From assembly GCA_905221605.1 (NCBI GenBank), contig CAJNDS010000359.1:113655-140728 (forward strand): 27,074 bases of DNA, read 5' to 3'. Both the position numbers and the translations under genes were made by a program. The notes under the pieces were generated by a model, which was not told where the DNA came from, searched no databases, and worked only from the letters and a program-made list of their open reading frames with translations. The stretch is from Symbiodinium natans (lineage: Eukaryota; Sar; Dinophyceae; Suessiales; Symbiodiniaceae). Below, in pieces: positions 24,756-27,074 of the stretch (within the stretch, counting starts at the first letter, position 1; the number at the start of each line of letters is the position of its first letter).

Positions 24756-25343
24756 TTAAGTGGAAGCGGGGGAAGGGGGCGGGAGGAGAACATATTTCAG
24801 GTTGGGAAGTTCTGCTAAAAGTTGCCTCAAACCGCCCGTCACCGGCTTAAGCAAGAGGCTGCAGATGCTGTCGAGGAACATCTGCCAGACGTCGGACTTT
24901 GGAGTCGTAAATGCTCTCGTCGCAGGTGCTGCGGTTGATCTCCTCAAGCCCAAATCGTGAAAAGCCTGTCTCTGCCACAGACCTGCACTGTGAAAACTTC
25001 GGATGAGAAAGGAAAAAGCATCGAAAGCCCAAAACCGCCATAAAATTCTGAAAGCACATGCCATGAACCTCAGGACCCGATGTGAGGCAATGGGGATGAG
25101 ATGAGCATGAGATGAGCCCACCAAAGCCCACTCAAACCTCCAAGCGCGCAATCCACAGGCGCGTCCGAACTCGGTGGTGTGCCTCGGCAATCCCCCAAGC
25201 AAACCCCCTTGCTTCGCCCATGGAGGCAAATCTAAGCTTTCAGGGCTTTCAGTCTGAGGCCCCTCTCGGTCCAGGAATCTGCTCATACCCAGAGTCATGC
25301 CCGCCAATGGCGGCTGGCATGGACTGCCAACAAAACAAAACAA
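24756..25343 (-). CDS. Unrecognised 195-codon open frame or two candidate exons
   Basis: One minus-strand frame is open for 195 codons. Its C-terminal part, SDVWQMFLDSICSLLLKPVT followed by GGLRQLLAELPNLKY, is protein-like, while residues about 60-120 are less so. A second minus frame over 24847-25131 offers FSRFGLEEINRSTCDESIYD then SKVRRLADVPRQHLQ, beginning just after a strong acceptor-like TTTTCACAG near 24990. Splicing may therefore use that frame instead. Both cannot be coding in the overlap. No domain is recognised. Confidence 0.22.
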   Translation of the reverse strand: MFCFVGSPCQPPLAGMTLGMSRFLDREGPQTESPESLDLPPWAKQGGLLGGLPRHTTEFGRACGLRAWRFEWALVGSSHAHLIPIASHRVLRFMACAFRILWRFWAFDAFSFLIRSFHSAGLWQRQAFHDLGLRRSTAAPATRAFTTPKSDVWQMFLDSICSLLLKPVTGGLRQLLAELPNLKYVLLPPPSPAST

Positions 25344-25384
25344 AACTTGAGCAACGGGCTGCCCTTTTGATTCTAGAAGTGATG

Positions 25385-25700
25385 CTGGGGTTGGGCACTC
25401 GAGGGGTTCTCTAGAAATACTCTGACTGAGGTGGGATACTCTGGGGTTGCTGTGCGGTTGGACTAAGGGGACATTTTGGGGGTTTTAAGTTTTGTGGGTT
25501 GGGCACTTGCAGGGACTGTCTGGCGATACTGTCGGGTTGGGCACTCCCGGGACTCTGAGAAGATTCTCTGAAGTTGGGCACGCCAGGGATTCTCAGAATA
25601 TCTGTCTGCGAATGCTTGAGGTTGGGCACTCCGGGCACTCCAGGGCCTCTCTGGAGATACTCTGGGGTTGGGCACTCCAGGGACTTTGGGATACTCTGGG
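25385..25700. repeat. Degenerate tandem repeat, GTTGGGCACTCCAGGGACTC unit
   Basis: About seven diverged copies of a unit of roughly 40 bp containing TTGGGCACTCC, GGGACTCT and GATACTCTGGGG. They spread over about 315 bp with one unrelated insertion (about 25460-25495). In all plus frames it gives repetitive VGHSG/LGTPG-like peptides, and these open frames should not be taken as genes. Confidence 0.8.
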
Positions 25701-26140
25701 CTGGAATTCGGGTGATGAGCGAGGAGCAGACCGAGCGAGGAGAAGAGCTTAGTTTAACTCGAGCAACCCCACACCGAGGGCGGGAACAACTGCTGATTGC
25801 ATCTGATTGATGTACTTAGCTTCTCAGCCCGCGGCAACGCAGACTTGCCCCAGGCGGGCGATGGCCACATGCATGGACTGAGCACGCAGGGGTGTGCACA
25901 TCAGCGCTGTCCAGCTGCGCATGCTAAAACGCAGAAGAGATCAGTACAGAAATACGTCTTATACTGGTAGAAGAAGCCCTTCAATTGCAACATATCCTCT
26001 TGACAGCCTTGGCTCCCCTTGACTTCGTTTGCTCGGAAAGGCAGGTAGAGGGCCATAGGCTATCATAGGCTCTTGGGCCCGGGCCCACTGCAGCGCCGAG
26101 CTGCTCACGGCGCGCAAGGCCAACACCTCTCGGGGCAAAA
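25701..26140. other. No supportable gene
   Basis: Small frames only; nothing recognised. Confidence 0.3.
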
Positions 26141-26141
26141 G

Positions 26142-26242
26142 GACTACCAAGGACTACGAAAGACCGCACAGGACTACAATGCACAGGACAAAGAGCCACA
26201 AAGGACTACAAAGGACGACAAAGGACTACAAAGAAAGGACTG
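26142..26242. repeat. AAGGACTACA 10-bp degenerate repeat
   Basis: About ten variants of AAGGACTACA/AAAGGACNACA, some separated by short spacers. In plus frames this yields a lysine/aspartate/tyrosine-rich peptide, giving part of the long open frame at 26073-26792. Confidence 0.8.
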
Positions 26243-26400
26243 CGTCCGCAACGGACTCAGCAACCCCTCTAAACCCGAAAGGCCAGAAGACCCGCCCATT
26301 CCGACAGCGAAAGTGGGGCTCCTCCTGCAAGGGAAGGCCGCAAACCACCAGCACAAGGCAGGGCGGCTCGAGCTGGGCCAAGCCCTGAGTTGGGGCAGGT

Positions 26401-26652
26401 TTGTGGGATTTTCTAATGATCCAGTCTGTTTGCTCTCAGGGTTGCAGACCTCAGGGCTTCTTCAGAAAGTTCACCTTTGGAATGAAGGAAATAATGTCGG
26501 AGCTTTGGCATTCATCTGGCGGTCTGGGCCTTACGGGGCCCTGCTTTGCCAGCAACGTTCGCACGGCGGAAGTTCTGTTTGCCGCAACTCTCAAGCTTAC
26601 CCCAAGTGGCCCAAGTGCAAATGTGGCTTCCTCCAACTGCCGTGTCCCTTAA
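26401..26652 (+). CDS. Candidate exon, unrecognised
   Basis: The plus frame includes GFFRKFTFGMKEIMSELWHS, then GPCFASNVRTAEVLFAATLK, ending in a serine/proline tail and stop. This is more protein-like than the overlapping 239-codon frame (26073-26792), which owes its length to the repeats at both its ends. The opening codon has no clear context. A relationship to the block at 26656-26946 on the same strand is possible. No family is recognised. Confidence 0.2.
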   Translation: MWDFLMIQSVCSQGCRPQGFFRKFTFGMKEIMSELWHSSGGLGLTGPCFASNVRTAEVLFAATLKLTPSGPSANVASSNCRVP

Positions 26653-26655
26653 AGT

Positions 26656-26946
26656 GTGTCAAGAGTGTTCTACGATCTCGGAGTCTCAAAGGCCCCAAGG
26701 GCCCCAAGGGCCCCAACAAGGGCCCCAAAAGCCCTTCCCCGCCTCGCGGCCCTGCAGCTGGGCGATCTGCAGCTGCAGGAGCTCCTGGCTGAGGCTTCTG
26801 CACATGCTACAAGATACCTACAAGTTACCTCAATGTCGTTAGAAAAATTTTCCCCCGCCTCCTTTTATCAAGATTTGCAGCTCAAAGAGGTTTATGTAGA
26901 GCTGCCTTTTTCACGACATGAAATGCGGCCACACACTGGGAAGTGA
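26656..26946 (+). CDS. Candidate exon with leucine-rich helix, unrecognised
   Basis: After a low-complexity start encoded by the GGCCCCAAG repeat, the plus frame reads LQLGDLQLQELLAEASAHAT, then SMSLEKFSPASFYQDLQLKE and VYVELPFSRHEMRPHTGK with a stop at 26944-26946. The second half is convincingly protein-like and ends naturally, so it could be a terminal exon. The start is not defined. Function unknown. Confidence 0.28.
   Translation: MSRVFYDLGVSKAPRAPRAPTRAPKALPRLAALQLGDLQLQELLAEASAHATRYLQVTSMSLEKFSPASFYQDLQLKEVYVELPFSRHEMRPHTGK
26691..26734. repeat. GGCCCCAAG 9-bp minisatellite
   Basis: About four to five copies of GGCCCCAAG/GGGCCCCAA with one AAC insertion. It encodes a Gly-Pro-Lys repeat in one plus frame and Gln-Gly-Pro in another. 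Confidence 0.9.
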
Positions 26947-27074
26947 GTCCAAGCCACATCACTCATGTTCCCTGAAAGAATGTGAACAAGTCCGCATCTT
27001 TTCAGGCCATATCAGATAGTTGTGCCAGCAGTTTTGTCCTCTCGGTCCAGTCTCTGGGCTTCTTTGACCTCATG
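26947..27074. other. No feature seen
   Basis: Short terminal stretch with no recognised gene or repeat. Confidence 0.3.

Noticed and set aside
26073-26792. A 239-codon plus-strand gene
   Set aside because: Both ends are built from the AAGGACTACA and GGCCCCAAG repeats, which inflate frame length; the middle reads better in another frame (26401-26652).

Overview
The window looks like nuclear DNA of a dinoflagellate, most plausibly a Suessiales/Symbiodiniaceae-type genome. Three signs support this. Two stretches closely match the 22-nt dinoflagellate spliced leader (minus strand 913-933; plus strand 18459-18474). Degenerate interstitial repeats of the TTTAGGG/CCCTAAA type occur in two places. 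No long bacterial-style genes exist; coding-like sequence appears only as short blocks that switch frame, as expected for intron-rich or decayed eukaryotic genes. The order-level assignment is inference. I see no tRNA, rRNA, CRISPR array or intact transposase/reverse transcriptase.

Layout. 1-4540: low-information sequence with a relict spliced leader, a few weak open frames and a GCTGTT-type minisatellite. 4545-5396: an AT-richer island holding a decayed cysteine-rich gene on the minus strand. 5400-12220: scattered weak coding-like blocks; the best are minus-strand blocks at 7960-8700 and a possible two-exon plus-strand gene at 11020-11730. 12225-15200: about 3 kb of extremely strand-biased C-rich DNA with a dispersed repeated module and a 100-N assembly gap.

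15295-18039: the most striking object, a candidate 2.75-kb element bounded by an inverted terminal repeat of about 45 bp. Each end sits against an AT-dinucleotide microsatellite. It contains direct repeats, a palindrome-studded degenerate telomere-like array, and three tandem copies of a 292-352-bp satellite. Each satellite copy carries a perfect 40-bp-arm inverted repeat. No transposase is visible.

18040-20950: an open frame carrying a spliced-leader match, then a frame-hopping minus-strand coding remnant. 20968-21446: a second C-rich tract running into CCCTAAA-like repeats. 21450-27074: several minisatellites (17, 12, 9, 10, about 40, 10 and 9 bp units) mixed with coding-like minus-strand blocks between 22734 and 25343, including coiled-coil-like segments, and a plus-strand block at 26401-26946.

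No protein family could be named with confidence. All CDS entries are candidate exons or fragments judged by composition, open frame and boundary signals, so their confidence is low. The repeat architecture is directly visible and better supported.
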